Position numbers and translations under genes: made by a program
Shown here: positions 1 to 8,568 of the stretch, piece by piece
Numbering within the stretch: the first letter of the stretch is position 1
Layout of the letters: each line of letters begins with the position of its first letter
From: Lachnospiraceae bacterium
GTDB lineage: Bacteria; Bacillota; Clostridia; Lachnospirales; Lachnospiraceae
Direction of reading: 5' to 3'
NCBI GenBank assembly: GCA_024698145.1
Contig: JAILRO010000015.1
Span: 1 to 39,240 of the forward strand
DNA: 39,240 nucleotides
The notes under the pieces: generated by a model
What the model was told of the DNA's origin: nothing
What the model saw: the letters and a program-made list of their open reading frames with translations, nothing else
The model's database searches: none

Positions 1-113
1 GAACTGCTGTTACCGCCAACGTCTCCTTTACCGCCACCGCAGGCTGTAAGTGACAAGGTCGTTGCTAATGCCAGACCCCATGCTACTGTTTTTTTCCAAG
101 AAGATATTTTCAT
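1..113 (-). CDS. Solute-binding lipoprotein, N-terminus only (partial)
   Basis: Only the first 37 codons lie in the window; the gene continues past the left edge. It starts at the ATG at 113-111 behind a strong AAAGGAGG about 6 bases upstream. The peptide begins MKISSWKKTVAWGLALATT, a basic N-terminus and hydrophobic core, then the lipobox LTAC and a Gly-rich stretch. This is the standard start of a Gram-positive lipoprotein anchored to the outer face of the membrane, most often the binding subunit of a sugar or peptide ABC importer. That role is inferred from the signal and Gly-rich linker alone; the ligand-binding domain is not visible. Confidence 0.75.
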   Translation of the reverse strand, partial: MKISSWKKTVAWGLALATTLSLTACGGGKGDVGGNSS

Positions 114-298
114 TCTTGTCCTCCTTTATTATTCTAATTATATCGCTTGTTTTTCAATTCAATCGGAAGTATAACACCCAATTTATCAAAAATCTACAGT
201 TTTGGCGATTCTTAAGAATATCGAAAGGAATATTTAAAATCCGTAAGATATTAACGAATCTCATTCACATATTTATTAGTAAACCGAAAAATTTAACG

Positions 299-347
299 CA
301 AAAAAGGGACCGAATAATTCAACATATTCGTCAAATTATCCGATCCC
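299..347 (-). terminator. Rho-independent terminator of ppdK
   Basis: Read on the minus strand, a 14-bp stem with G.U pairs (GGGATCGGATAATT with AATTATTCGGTCCC) is followed directly by TTTTTT. It starts 33 bases after the ppdK stop and would also insulate the divergent-downstream lipoprotein gene. Confidence 0.85.
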
Positions 348-379
348 ATTAGAATTTAAATTAAAACTCTATAAGTTAA

Positions 380-3019
380 TTATGCCTCTGCAGCAATTGC
401 AGCCTGTGCTGCAGCAAGACGTGCAACAGGTACACGGAATGGTGAACATGATACATAATCAAGTCCGATCTTATGACAGAACTCAACTGATGTAGGATCT
501 CCACCGTGCTCACCACAGATACCGATGTGGAGGTTAGGATTAACAGGCTTACCAAGCTTGATAGCTGTCTCCATTAACTTACCAACACCAGTCTGGTCTA
601 ACTTAGCAAATGGATCATTCTCGAATATCTTAGCATCATAGTAAGCATCAAGGAACTTACCAGCATCATCACGAGAGAATCCAAATGTCATCTGAGTAAG
701 GTCATTAGTACCGAAGCAGAAGAAGTCTGCGTCCTTAGCGATCTCGTCAGCTGTAAGAGCTGCACGAGGAATCTCGATCATTGTACCAACTTCATACTCA
801 AGCTTAACGCCTGCAGCAGCGATCTCAGCATCAGCAGTCTCAACTACTACTTTCTTAACATATTTTAACTCTTTGATTTCGCATACAAGTGGAATCATAA
901 TCTCCGGCTTAACTGTCCAGTCAGCATGTGCCTTCTGAACCTCTATAGCAGCACGGATAACTGCCTTGGTCTGCATCTTAGCGATTTCAGGATATGTAAC
1001 TGCAAGACGACATCCACGATGACCCATCATAGGGTTGAACTCCTTGAGGTTCTCAACGATAGCCTTAACCTCATCTAAAGACTTACCAAGATCTGCAGCC
1101 AACTTCTTCTGCTCTGCTTCCTCGTGAGGAACGAACTCATGAAGCGGTGGATCAAGGAAACGAATTGTAACAGGGTTACCCTCAAGTGCCTCGTAAAGAG
1201 CCTTGAAGTCACTCTGCTGATAAGGAAGAATCTTATCAAGAGCTTTCTCTCTTGCCTCAACTGTATCTGCACAAATCATCTCACGGAATGCAGCAATTCT
1301 GTCCTCTTCGAAGAACATATGCTCTGTACGGCAAAGACCGATACCCTCTGCTCCAAGCTCTCTAGCCTTCTTAGCATCTGAAGGTGTATCAGCGTTAGTA
1401 CGAACTTTAAGTTTTCTATACTTGTCAGCCCACTCCATGATCTGGCCAAACTCGCCAGCGATAGTAGCGTCAACTGTCTTAATCTCGCCTTCGTAAATGT
1501 TACCTGTAGAACCATCAATTGAGATGTAGTCACCCTCTTTGAATGTCTTACCTGCAAGTGTGAACTGCTTGTTCTCCTCATCCATGTTGATATCACCACA
1601 ACCAGATACACAGCATGTTCCCATACCACGTGCAACAACGGCTGCATGAGATGTCATACCACCACGAACTGTAAGGATACCCTGTGCAGACTTCATACCT
1701 GTAATATCCTCAGGTGATGTCTCAAGACGAACAAGAACAACTTTCTCTCCACGTCCTGCCCATTCAACAGCGTCATCAGCTGTAAATACACACTTACCGC
1801 AAGCAGCTCCAGGAGAAGCACCAAGTCCCTTTCCAAGAGGTGTAGCAGCCTTGAGTGCTGCAGCATCGAACTGTGGATGAAGAAGTGTATCAAGGTTACG
1901 AGGATCGATCATTGCTACAGCTTCTTTCTCTGTCTTATGTCCTTCCTTAACAAGGTCACAAGCGATCTTCAAAGCAGCAGGAGCTGTTCTCTTACCATTT
2001 CTACACTGAAGCATGTAAAGCTTCTTATTCTCAACAGTGAACTCCATATCCTGCATATCATGATAGTGATTCTCTAAGATATCACAAACTTTGATGAACT
2101 CAGCATAAGCCTCAGGGAACTCCTGCTCCATCTGAGCGATTGGCATAGGTGTACGAACACCTGCAACAACGTCCTCGCCCTGTGCGTTCTTAAGGAACTC
2201 ACCCATAAGCTTGTTCTCACCTGTAGCAGGGTCACGAGTAAATGCAACACCTGTACCAGACTCATCATTAAGGTTACCGAATACCATAGGCATTACGTTA
2301 ACAGCTGTACCCCATGAATAAGGGATATCATTATCACGACGATATACATTAGCACGAGGATTATCCCATGAACGGAATACTGCCTCGATAGCAAGCTTCA
2401 ACTGCTCTACAGGATCTGAAGGGAAGTCCTGTCCTAACTGCTTCTTGTACTCAGCCTTGAACTGCTCTGCAAGAGTCTTAAGATCTTCTGCTGTAAGATC
2501 TACGTCAAACTTAACACCCTTCTCTTCTTTCATCTTGTCAATTAACTGCTCGAAATATTTCTTACCAACTTCCATAACGACATCAGAGAACATCTGGATG
2601 AAACGTCTGTATGAATCATATACGAAACGCTCGAAAGCAGGATCTGAGTTACCTGCGATCATTGATGCAACAACATCGTCGTTAAGACCAAGGTTAAGGA
2701 TCGTGTCCATCATACCGGGCATTGAAGCTCTAGCACCTGAACGAACTGAAACAAGAAGTGGATTCTCTTTGTCACCGAACTTCTTACCGTTAATCTCTTC
2801 CATCTTCTTAACGCCTTCCATAGCCTGAGCCATGATCTCGTCGTTAATCTTACGTCCGTCCTCATAGTACTGTGTACAAGCCTCTGTTGTAATTGTGAAG
2901 CCCTGTGGTACAGGAAGACCGATACTAGTCATCTCTGCGAGGTTAGCACCCTTACCTCCAAGCAGATTACGCATAGTCATGTCGCCTTCACTGAACATGT
3001 AGACCCATTTGTTTGCCAT
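380..3019 (-). CDS. ppdK: Pyruvate, phosphate dikinase
   Basis: Cytosolic enzyme interconverting pyruvate + ATP + Pi and phosphoenolpyruvate + AMP + PPi; in anaerobic clostridia it commonly serves PPi-linked glycolysis. The 879-aa length fits bacterial PpdK. Visible are the N-terminal nucleotide-binding signature (RSGARASMPGMMDT), the central swivelling domain with phosphorylated His458 in GGMTSHAAVVARGMG, and the C-terminal PEP/pyruvate barrel with CGEHGGDP carrying the acid/base Cys835. The open frame extends 20 codons upstream, but the ATG at 3019 (MANKWVYMF) has TAGGAGGT at the right distance and matches the family start, so I use it. Monocistronic: own extended -10 promoter upstream and terminator downstream. 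Confidence 0.97.
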   Translation of the reverse strand: MANKWVYMFSEGDMTMRNLLGGKGANLAEMTSIGLPVPQGFTITTEACTQYYEDGRKINDEIMAQAMEGVKKMEEINGKKFGDKENPLLVSVRSGARASMPGMMDTILNLGLNDDVVASMIAGNSDPAFERFVYDSYRRFIQMFSDVVMEVGKKYFEQLIDKMKEEKGVKFDVDLTAEDLKTLAEQFKAEYKKQLGQDFPSDPVEQLKLAIEAVFRSWDNPRANVYRRDNDIPYSWGTAVNVMPMVFGNLNDESGTGVAFTRDPATGENKLMGEFLKNAQGEDVVAGVRTPMPIAQMEQEFPEAYAEFIKVCDILENHYHDMQDMEFTVENKKLYMLQCRNGKRTAPAALKIACDLVKEGHKTEKEAVAMIDPRNLDTLLHPQFDAAALKAATPLGKGLGASPGAACGKCVFTADDAVEWAGRGEKVVLVRLETSPEDITGMKSAQGILTVRGGMTSHAAVVARGMGTCCVSGCGDINMDEENKQFTLAGKTFKEGDYISIDGSTGNIYEGEIKTVDATIAGEFGQIMEWADKYRKLKVRTNADTPSDAKKARELGAEGIGLCRTEHMFFEEDRIAAFREMICADTVEAREKALDKILPYQQSDFKALYEALEGNPVTIRFLDPPLHEFVPHEEAEQKKLAADLGKSLDEVKAIVENLKEFNPMMGHRGCRLAVTYPEIAKMQTKAVIRAAIEVQKAHADWTVKPEIMIPLVCEIKELKYVKKVVVETADAEIAAAGVKLEYEVGTMIEIPRAALTADEIAKDADFFCFGTNDLTQMTFGFSRDDAGKFLDAYYDAKIFENDPFAKLDQTGVGKLMETAIKLGKPVNPNLHIGICGEHGGDPTSVEFCHKIGLDYVSCSPFRVPVARLAAAQAAIAAEA

Positions 3020-3102
3020 TGTAAATATACCTCCTACTAGTAAATAATATTTACCCGGACCAATTGCAGCAATCTGCAATACCTGTCCAAAGTCTGTTAA
3101 TC

Positions 3103-3111
3103 ATTATAGCA
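3103..3111 (-). promoter_or_regulatory. ppdK promoter, extended -10
   Basis: The minus strand shows TGCTATAAT, a consensus -10 with TGn extension, about 85 bases before the ppdK start. No good -35 is seen 17 bp upstream, which is acceptable for an extended -10. Confidence 0.55.
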
Positions 3112-3212
3112 CAAAATGAATAAAATATAAAAGGGTTTTTTCTATATTTTGTGAAAAAAAACAAACATGTCCCACTTGTCCAAAAGCTCATTCATTTTTA
3201 GTACTAAATGCA

Positions 3213-3250
3213 CTAAAAAAGCTGTGGCTCATTCTGTTGAACCACAGCTT
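3213..3250 (-). terminator. Terminator of the NlpC/P60 gene
   Basis: Minus-strand hairpin AAGCTGTGG...CCACAGCTT (9 perfect pairs, 14-base loop) followed by TTTTTT, 25 bases after the stop codon. Confidence 0.93.
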
Positions 3251-3275
3251 AAAATAATTCTTTAATTATATGCTT

Positions 3276-4619
3276 TTACTTGATAATTCTTACAGCCTTA
3301 TCGATTGATGCGTAATCATAGTTAGAAATCTTGATTCCTGTCTGAGGATTACTTGCATGAACAATCTGTCCACCACCAATGTATATAGCCACATGTCCAA
3401 ATCCTCTGTAGAAGATAAGGTCTCCCGGCTGAAGGTTGTCAAGACTTACGCTTGTTCCGTCCCCTGCCTGTGAAGCAGCTGTTCTTGAAAGCGAATATCC
3501 AAAATGCTTATATACTGACTGTACAAATCCTGAACAGTCTGCACCGTCTGTCAAGCTTGTTCCACCATACACATAAGGATTACCAACGAACTGAACTGCG
3601 TAGTCAGCGACTGCCTGTCCTGATGTTGTCGAGCTTTCCTGCTTAACTGTTTCTGTGGATGTCTTTTCTTCCTTTACAACTAAATCAGTCTTTTCAACTG
3701 TTTCTTTCTTTTTTTCCTTCTTAGGTGCTTCTGTTGTGGCAGGTGCTTCTGTTGTAGCAGGTGCCTCTGTTGTAGCAGGCGCCTCTGTTGTCGTCTGAGG
3801 CTCTGTTGTTGTCTGAGTCTGCTGTGCCTGCTCCTGCTGTGTTTGAGCTTCCTGTGCTGCTATATCTGCCTGACGAGCTGCTTCCATAGCCTGCTCTTCT
3901 TCTATGGTAATTGCTGTCTCATATACGTAATCAACATATACAAACTCACCTGAAACATAACCTGTCTGATCATCTGTTACAGCAACCTTGTACCAACCAT
4001 TCTCTTCACCCAACAATGTAAGTGCCTGTCCATTGTCTGTCTGTGATACCACATCACTGTCTGTAGACTCTTCTGCACGAACATTAAGTGTGTCAGCAGT
4101 AACTCTTACTACCTGATCACAGTTGTTCTCAATATAATCTTCTGCATCGCTTCCGAAAAGAAGATAATCATTATTCACATAACCATAAGCATTACCTGAA
4201 GAAACAAGTGACCACTGATCACCCTTCTCTACAACAGTACCAACATTACCGTTATAGAACTTTCCTACAACCTCAGCATCCTCAGATGCTTCAGTACGAA
4301 TGTTAAGATAACTTTCTATATTCGCAACCACTTGATTACTCTCAACCTTGGCAGCCTTACTCTCTATTACTGTCTCCGGCTCAATTTCAGTCTGTGCAAC
4401 CTCAACCGGCTCTTCTGTTGTCTCAAGAGCCACCTGATTAACTAATGTTCCTTTGTCAAAACTGTTATTAATATCAACACTGTTCTCAATAGCTTTACTA
4501 ATTAACACCGGTGTATCAGATACACTATTCTTGGCGCCGGTCTGATCTGCAAAACCGCCTGCCATCAATGACAACGTAGCAACTGCAATCATAGAACTAC
4601 GAACCAAATTCTTTTTCAT
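3276..4619 (-). CDS. Secreted SH3b-SH3b-NlpC/P60 peptidoglycan endopeptidase
   Basis: Predicted exported wall hydrolase, 447 aa. In order: Sec-type signal (MKKNLVRSSMIAVATLSLMA), an acidic stretch, two bacterial SH3 domains (about residues 95-155 and 168-228) that should hold it to the wall, a Gln/Thr-rich linker with four ATTEAP-like repeats, a Lys-rich segment, and a C-terminal NlpC/P60 domain (about 333-447). The Cys-His-His triad is present: Cys362 in DGADCSGF, His409 in FGHVAIY, His421 in IVHASNP. The family cleaves gamma-D-Glu/meso-diaminopimelate stem-peptide bonds during growth or daughter-cell separation. It is monocistronic, with a consensus promoter and, downstream of the -10, a perfect WalR-type box. 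Confidence 0.93.
   Translation of the reverse strand: MKKNLVRSSMIAVATLSLMAGGFADQTGAKNSVSDTPVLISKAIENSVDINNSFDKGTLVNQVALETTEEPVEVAQTEIEPETVIESKAAKVESNQVVANIESYLNIRTEASEDAEVVGKFYNGNVGTVVEKGDQWSLVSSGNAYGYVNNDYLLFGSDAEDYIENNCDQVVRVTADTLNVRAEESTDSDVVSQTDNGQALTLLGEENGWYKVAVTDDQTGYVSGEFVYVDYVYETAITIEEEQAMEAARQADIAAQEAQTQQEQAQQTQTTTEPQTTTEAPATTEAPATTEAPATTEAPKKEKKKETVEKTDLVVKEEKTSTETVKQESSTTSGQAVADYAVQFVGNPYVYGGTSLTDGADCSGFVQSVYKHFGYSLSRTAASQAGDGTSVSLDNLQPGDLIFYRGFGHVAIYIGGGQIVHASNPQTGIKISNYDYASIDKAVRIIK
3724..3795 (-). repeat. Four tandem 18-bp repeats coding ATTEAP linker
   Basis: Four head-to-tail 18-bp units (starts 3724, 3742, 3760, 3778) encode a Thr/Pro/Glu-rich linker between the SH3b and NlpC/P60 domains. 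The first three are near identical and the last diverges. Copy number is likely variable between strains. Confidence 0.85.
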
Positions 4620-4649
4620 AATATACCTCGTTTTATTTCTTTTTTAAAT

Positions 4650-4666
4650 GTTACAATTCTGTTACA
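4650..4666 (-). promoter_or_regulatory. WalR (YycF)-type box before the NlpC/P60 gene
   Basis: The minus strand reads TGTAAC-N5-TGTAAC, an exact match to the published WalR consensus TGTWAH-N5-TGTWAH. It lies 31-47 bases before the start codon and roughly +12 to +28 relative to the predicted transcription start, a position that favours repression. A third isolated TGTAAC half lies at 4768-4773. Confidence 0.65.
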
Positions 4667-4683
4667 ATTATTACACCATACAC

Positions 4684-4712
4684 ATAATAACAAACTTTGT
4701 AATTTATGTCAA
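4684..4712 (-). promoter_or_regulatory. Sigma-A promoter of the NlpC/P60 gene
   Basis: Minus strand: -35 TTGACA (4712-4707), 17-bp spacer, -10 TATTAT (4689-4684). The start point would be near 4677, giving a leader of about 58 bases that contains the WalR-type box. Confidence 0.8.
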
Positions 4713-4785
4713 CTTATTTTTCCCTTTTTTTTCGTTATTTCTCATTTATTTGACAATATTATGTAATGTTACAATTTCGAAATAT

Positions 4786-4815
4786 GAAAAACAGCAGACA
4801 TTTTTATGTCTGCTG
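4786..4815 (-). terminator. Terminator of the glyS operon
   Basis: Minus-strand hairpin CAGCAGACA...TGTCTGCTG with a short A-rich loop, then TTTTT, 38 bases past the glyS stop. It ends the M16C-era-recO-lipoprotein-glyS transcript. Confidence 0.92.
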
Positions 4816-4853
4816 CCTTTGTTTTAATCATGATTATATCCTTGTTTATTCTA

Positions 4854-6251
4854 TTAAAAAGCAAGTTTTTCCTCAAAATATGCCTTGAGATCACTGATAG
4901 CGATTCTCTCCTGTTCCATTGAATCTCTATCACGCACTGTTACTGCATTATCTTCTTCAGAATCAAAATCATATGTTACGCAGAATGGTGTACCAATCTC
5001 ATCCTGTCTTCTGTAACGCTTTCCGATATTTCCTCTGTCATCAAACTCACAGTTCCAATATTTTGAAAGCTCTGCAAATACTTTCTCGGCACCTTCATTA
5101 AGCTTCTTAGAAAGTGGGAGCACACCAATCTTAACAGGTGCGATTGCCGGATGGAAATGAAGAACTGTACGTACATCATTCTTCTCTGCATCAAGCACTT
5201 CCTCATCATACGCTTCGCAAAGGAATGCAAGAGTTACTCGGTCAGCACCAAGTGACGGCTCAATAACATAAGGAATGTATTTCTCTTTTGTTTCATCATC
5301 AAAATACTCCATAGGTTCGCCGGAAACATTCTGATGCTGTGTAAGGTCGTAGTCTGTACGGTCTGCAATACCCCAAAGTTCACCCCAATCGGTAAATGGG
5401 AACGCATACTCGATATCAGTTGTTGCATTACTATAGAAAGAAAGCTCTGCCTTATCATGATCACGAAGTCTTAAGCTCTCCTCTTTGATTCCCAAATCAA
5501 GCAACCATTTATAACAGAAGTTTCTCCAATATTCGAACCACTCAAGGTCTGTACCCGGTTTGCAGAAGAACTCAAGCTCCATCTGCTCAAACTCTCTTGT
5601 TCTAAATGTGAAGTTACCCGGTGTAATCTCATTACGGAACGACTTACCAACCTGTCCTATTCCGAAAGGAACTTTCTTTCTTGATGTTCTCTGAACATTC
5701 TTGAAGTTAACAAAAATACCCTGCGCCGTCTCCGGACGAAGATATATTGTCGCAGAAGAATCTTCTGTAACGCCCTGGAAAGTCTTGAACATAAGATTGA
5801 ACTCTCTGATATCTGTAAAATTGTGCTTACCACACTGCGGACAAACAATTCCCTTATCTGCTATGTACTGCTGCATTTCCTCATGAGACCAGCCATCAAC
5901 AGAACTTTCAAGAGTTACGTTATTCTCAACTGCATAATCCTCAATAAGCTTGTCTGCACGATGTCTTGCGTGACACTCCTTACAGTCCATAAGAGGATCC
6001 GAAAAGCTTCCAAGATGTCCTGAAGCAACCCAAGTCTGTGGATTCATAAGAATTGCACAATCAACACCTACATTGTATGGATTCTCCTGAATGAACTTTT
6101 TCCACCATGCTTTTTTAACATTGTTCTTAAGTTCTACACCGAGATTACCGTAATCCCAAGTGTTTGCCAATCCACCATATATTTCCGACCCCGGATAAAC
6201 AAATCCTCTCGATTTTGCGAGTGCTACAATCTTGTCAAATGACTTTTCCAT
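4854..6251 (-). CDS. glyS: Glycine--tRNA ligase, single-chain type
   Basis: Class II aminoacyl-tRNA synthetase of the homodimeric (GlyQS) type, 465 aa, charging tRNA-Gly in the cytosol. It starts [20 protein letters not shown], carries a zinc-type Cys cluster (CKECHARH and CPQCGKHNF), the class II motif 2 region ([21 protein letters not shown]), motif 3 near GADRVTLAF, and a C-terminal anticodon-binding domain ([12 protein letters not shown] onward). The length is normal. It is the last gene of the operon, 20 bases after the lipoprotein gene, and no T-box is seen directly upstream. The ribosome site GGCAGGT is moderate. Confidence 0.96.
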   Translation of the reverse strand: MEKSFDKIVALAKSRGFVYPGSEIYGGLANTWDYGNLGVELKNNVKKAWWKKFIQENPYNVGVDCAILMNPQTWVASGHLGSFSDPLMDCKECHARHRADKLIEDYAVENNVTLESSVDGWSHEEMQQYIADKGIVCPQCGKHNFTDIREFNLMFKTFQGVTEDSSATIYLRPETAQGIFVNFKNVQRTSRKKVPFGIGQVGKSFRNEITPGNFTFRTREFEQMELEFFCKPGTDLEWFEYWRNFCYKWLLDLGIKEESLRLRDHDKAELSFYSNATTDIEYAFPFTDWGELWGIADRTDYDLTQHQNVSGEPMEYFDDETKEKYIPYVIEPSLGADRVTLAFLCEAYDEEVLDAEKNDVRTVLHFHPAIAPVKIGVLPLSKKLNEGAEKVFAELSKYWNCEFDDRGNIGKRYRRQDEIGTPFCVTYDFDSEEDNAVTVRDRDSMEQERIAISDLKAYFEEKLAF

Positions 6252-6271
6252 TTCTTATACCTGCCTTTTTA

Positions 6272-6844
6272 TTATCTAATTACAAAAATACTGTTTTTCT
6301 TACCGGAAGTTGTTGCAACTCCGTCTTTAACAGTAACTTCGTCATTGTAATACAGAAGCTCTCCTTTGATAACAACATCAGTAGCTTCCGACACCACAAA
6401 TACCTTGGCCTTATTCTCACCCATGATATCTGCCGGTGTTGCCTTCTTATCATCAGCCGATGTAAAACTTCCTGTAAGTTCAGACTCTTTTACATCAGAT
6501 ATGTCCTTATACTTATAATCGAGAAGGTTGAAATTGTTATAACAATCTATATCCTTATAACTTACAACGAGTTTAACCTTGCTCATATCTTCCGTATTAA
6601 TGGATTCCATCTTAATTACGTTACCGACACTGTTATTATATGACTCAATTTGCGACTCCACATAACTTGTAAGGTTGTCTGCACCAACTGATGTCCCCTT
6701 AAAATCTTCAACAGACACCTCAACAAGTGAACCGTTTTTCTTAAGCACAAGTGTGTTTTTGTCATATTGTTCAGCGTAATCCGTACATCCGGTTAATACA
6801 AATACAAGCAATGCCAACGCTGTAATAACCTGTAATCTTTTCAT
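6272..6844 (-). CDS. Putative lipoprotein of unknown function
   Basis: 190-aa exported lipoprotein. The ATG at 6844 is used because it follows GTGAGGTG and begins a clean lipoprotein signal (MKRLQVITALALLVFVLTGC, lipobox LTGC); the open frame runs 24 codons further upstream without signal character. The mature part is Lys/Asp/Ser-rich with alternating beta-type segments, including KNTLVLKKNGSLVEVSVEDF near its start, and has no catalytic motif I recognise. It sits between recO and glyS in a housekeeping operon, so expression is probably constitutive. Function unknown; extracellular membrane anchoring is the only supported statement. Confidence 0.8.
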   Translation of the reverse strand: MKRLQVITALALLVFVLTGCTDYAEQYDKNTLVLKKNGSLVEVSVEDFKGTSVGADNLTSYVESQIESYNNSVGNVIKMESINTEDMSKVKLVVSYKDIDCYNNFNLLDYKYKDISDVKESELTGSFTSADDKKATPADIMGENKAKVFVVSEATDVVIKGELLYYNDEVTVKDGVATTSGKKNSIFVIR

Positions 6845-6912
6845 CCTACGCACCTCACAAAACTTTTCATCAATTATCAACCCATACATTTTACAAGAGA
6901 ATTGATAATATT

Positions 6913-7653
6913 TCAAGATAAAGAATTAAGAATTTCCAATGACTTAAATTTTTTATCTACATGTTTTTCAAAATACCAGCCAACAACAGTGTCAAACTCT
7001 CTTAATATATCATCCGCCAATTCAAATGTGTAAAGCTTATTTATTGCACTGCTCAACACGTATTGTAACGTATATACAGTAGTTTCATTTATAAGTTTTG
7101 CATCAGAAGCACTTTTCGTACACTCATCGCACAACAAACCGTCATTGTTATTGCTGTAACTTATAAGCTTTTCCTTTCCACATTTCGAACACGAAAATGC
7201 TGACATCATTTCGCCGTCAAAGGCAAGCATTTTAAGTTCGAATATTCTTCTTATAAGAAGTGGTTTGAGTTTTTTTCCTTCAAGCGCCTTAAGGGAGGCA
7301 TATATGAGATTGATGACATTAACGTCCCCAATACCTTCTACACACAGATATTCCAATATCTCACAAAAATATGTACCGTAACATATTCCTTCTATGTCAT
7401 TTTTTAAGTCACGAAAATACTCCTTCACCTCGCCGCCCACGAATCTATATGCATCATATCCCTCATAAAGCGAAAAGGTTCCGAAGTTAAACGGCTCGGT
7501 AATTCCTGAAAATGAGCTGTTCATTTTTCTTGCTCCGTTTGCAAACGCAGTTATCTTGCCGCGTTCTTTTGTAAGGATAACTAATCTCTTATCATAATCC
7601 CTAACCGGAGAACTGCTTAAAATTATACCCTTAAGCTCAACTTTTTCTTTCAT
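6913..7653 (-). CDS. recO: DNA repair protein RecO
   Basis: 246-aa mediator that, with RecR, loads RecA onto SSB-coated single-stranded DNA in RecFOR recombination. The N-terminal OB-fold pattern (KGIILSSSPVRDYDKRLVILTKERGKITAFANG, here in two conserved parts around YDKRLVILT and GKITAFANGARK) and the C-terminal zinc finger (CSKCG ... LLCDEC) are both present. The length is normal. Its ATG overlaps the era stop as ATGA (7653-7650), so the two are translationally coupled, the common era-recO order in Firmicutes. Confidence 0.96.
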   Translation of the reverse strand: MKEKVELKGIILSSSPVRDYDKRLVILTKERGKITAFANGARKMNSSFSGITEPFNFGTFSLYEGYDAYRFVGGEVKEYFRDLKNDIEGICYGTYFCEILEYLCVEGIGDVNVINLIYASLKALEGKKLKPLLIRRIFELKMLAFDGEMMSAFSCSKCGKEKLISYSNNNDGLLCDECTKSASDAKLINETTVYTLQYVLSSAINKLYTFELADDILREFDTVVGWYFEKHVDKKFKSLEILNSLS

Positions 7654-8552
7654 AACTCATCCTTTTGATAACCATAATTCTTAAGGAGGAAATCACTGTC
7701 ACGCCAGTCCTTCTTCACCTTAACCCATAGTTTCAAATTAACTTTGGTATCTAAGAGTCGCTCCATATCACATCTTGCATTGGTTCCGATTTTCTTGAGC
7801 ATCGCACCCTTCTTACCAATAATTATTCCTTTGTGAGAGTCTCTTTCACATATTATGGTCGCATCTATATCGACGAGTCCACCACCCTCACGATCCTTCA
7901 TTCTGTCAATCACTACAGCTATTCCATGCGGAACCTCTTTATCAAGACTTCGCAATGCTTTCTCTCGTATAATCTCTGCAACGATTGCGCGTTCCGGCTG
8001 GTCTGTTATTGTATCTTCATCATAATACTGTGGGCCCTCCGGCAGATAAGTAAATATTGTTTTAAGAAGTTCATCAGTATTCTTGCCTTTTAAAGCAGAC
8101 ACCGGAACAATCTCTTTGAAATCATATATATCCTTATACATATCGATAGCTTCAAAAACCTGCTTATCCTCTACGCTGTCAGTTTTATTAACTACCAAAA
8201 TAACAGGTGTTTTAACTTTTGAAAGTCTTTCTACTATGTATTTTTCTCCGGGACCAACAAAATCAGATGGCTCAACCAACCACAAAATAACATCAACTTC
8301 ATTAAGCGTATTCTCTGCCGCCATAAGCATGTACTCACCAAGCTTATTCTTCGCACGGTTGATTCCCGGTGTGTCAAGGAAAACAATCTGTCCCTCACTA
8401 CAACTGTACACCGTCTGTATTCTGTTTCTGGTTGTCTGCGCCTTGTTACTCGTTATCGCTATTTTCTGTCCGATTAAATGATTCATAAGCGTTGACTTGC
8501 CCACATTTGGTCGTCCGATAATTGTAACAAATCCTGACTTGTATTTTCCCAT
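7650..8552 (-). CDS. era: GTPase Era
   Basis: 300-aa essential GTPase that binds the 3' end of 16S rRNA and checks 30S maturation. The G motifs are intact: G1 GRPNVGKST (residues 13-21), G3 DTPG, G4 NKTD. The C-terminal KH domain carries the GIIIGKKGAMLKKIG loop. It begins 16 bases after the M16C peptidase stop and overlaps recO by four bases. No anomaly seen. Confidence 0.97.
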   Translation of the reverse strand: MGKYKSGFVTIIGRPNVGKSTLMNHLIGQKIAITSNKAQTTRNRIQTVYSCSEGQIVFLDTPGINRAKNKLGEYMLMAAENTLNEVDVILWLVEPSDFVGPGEKYIVERLSKVKTPVILVVNKTDSVEDKQVFEAIDMYKDIYDFKEIVPVSALKGKNTDELLKTIFTYLPEGPQYYDEDTITDQPERAIVAEIIREKALRSLDKEVPHGIAVVIDRMKDREGGGLVDIDATIICERDSHKGIIIGKKGAMLKKIGTNARCDMERLLDTKVNLKLWVKVKKDWRDSDFLLKNYGYQKDEL

Positions 8553-8568
8553 TATTTCTCCTTCCGTA

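Noticed and set aside
50-352. 100-codon plus-strand ORF at the left end
   Set aside because: It runs across the start of the lipoprotein gene, its promoter region and the ppdK terminator, has no ribosome site and no family-like sequence.
3724-3795. Short tandem repeats as a non-coding minisatellite
   Set aside because: The 18-bp units keep the reading frame and encode a Thr/Pro/Glu linker inside a secreted hydrolase.
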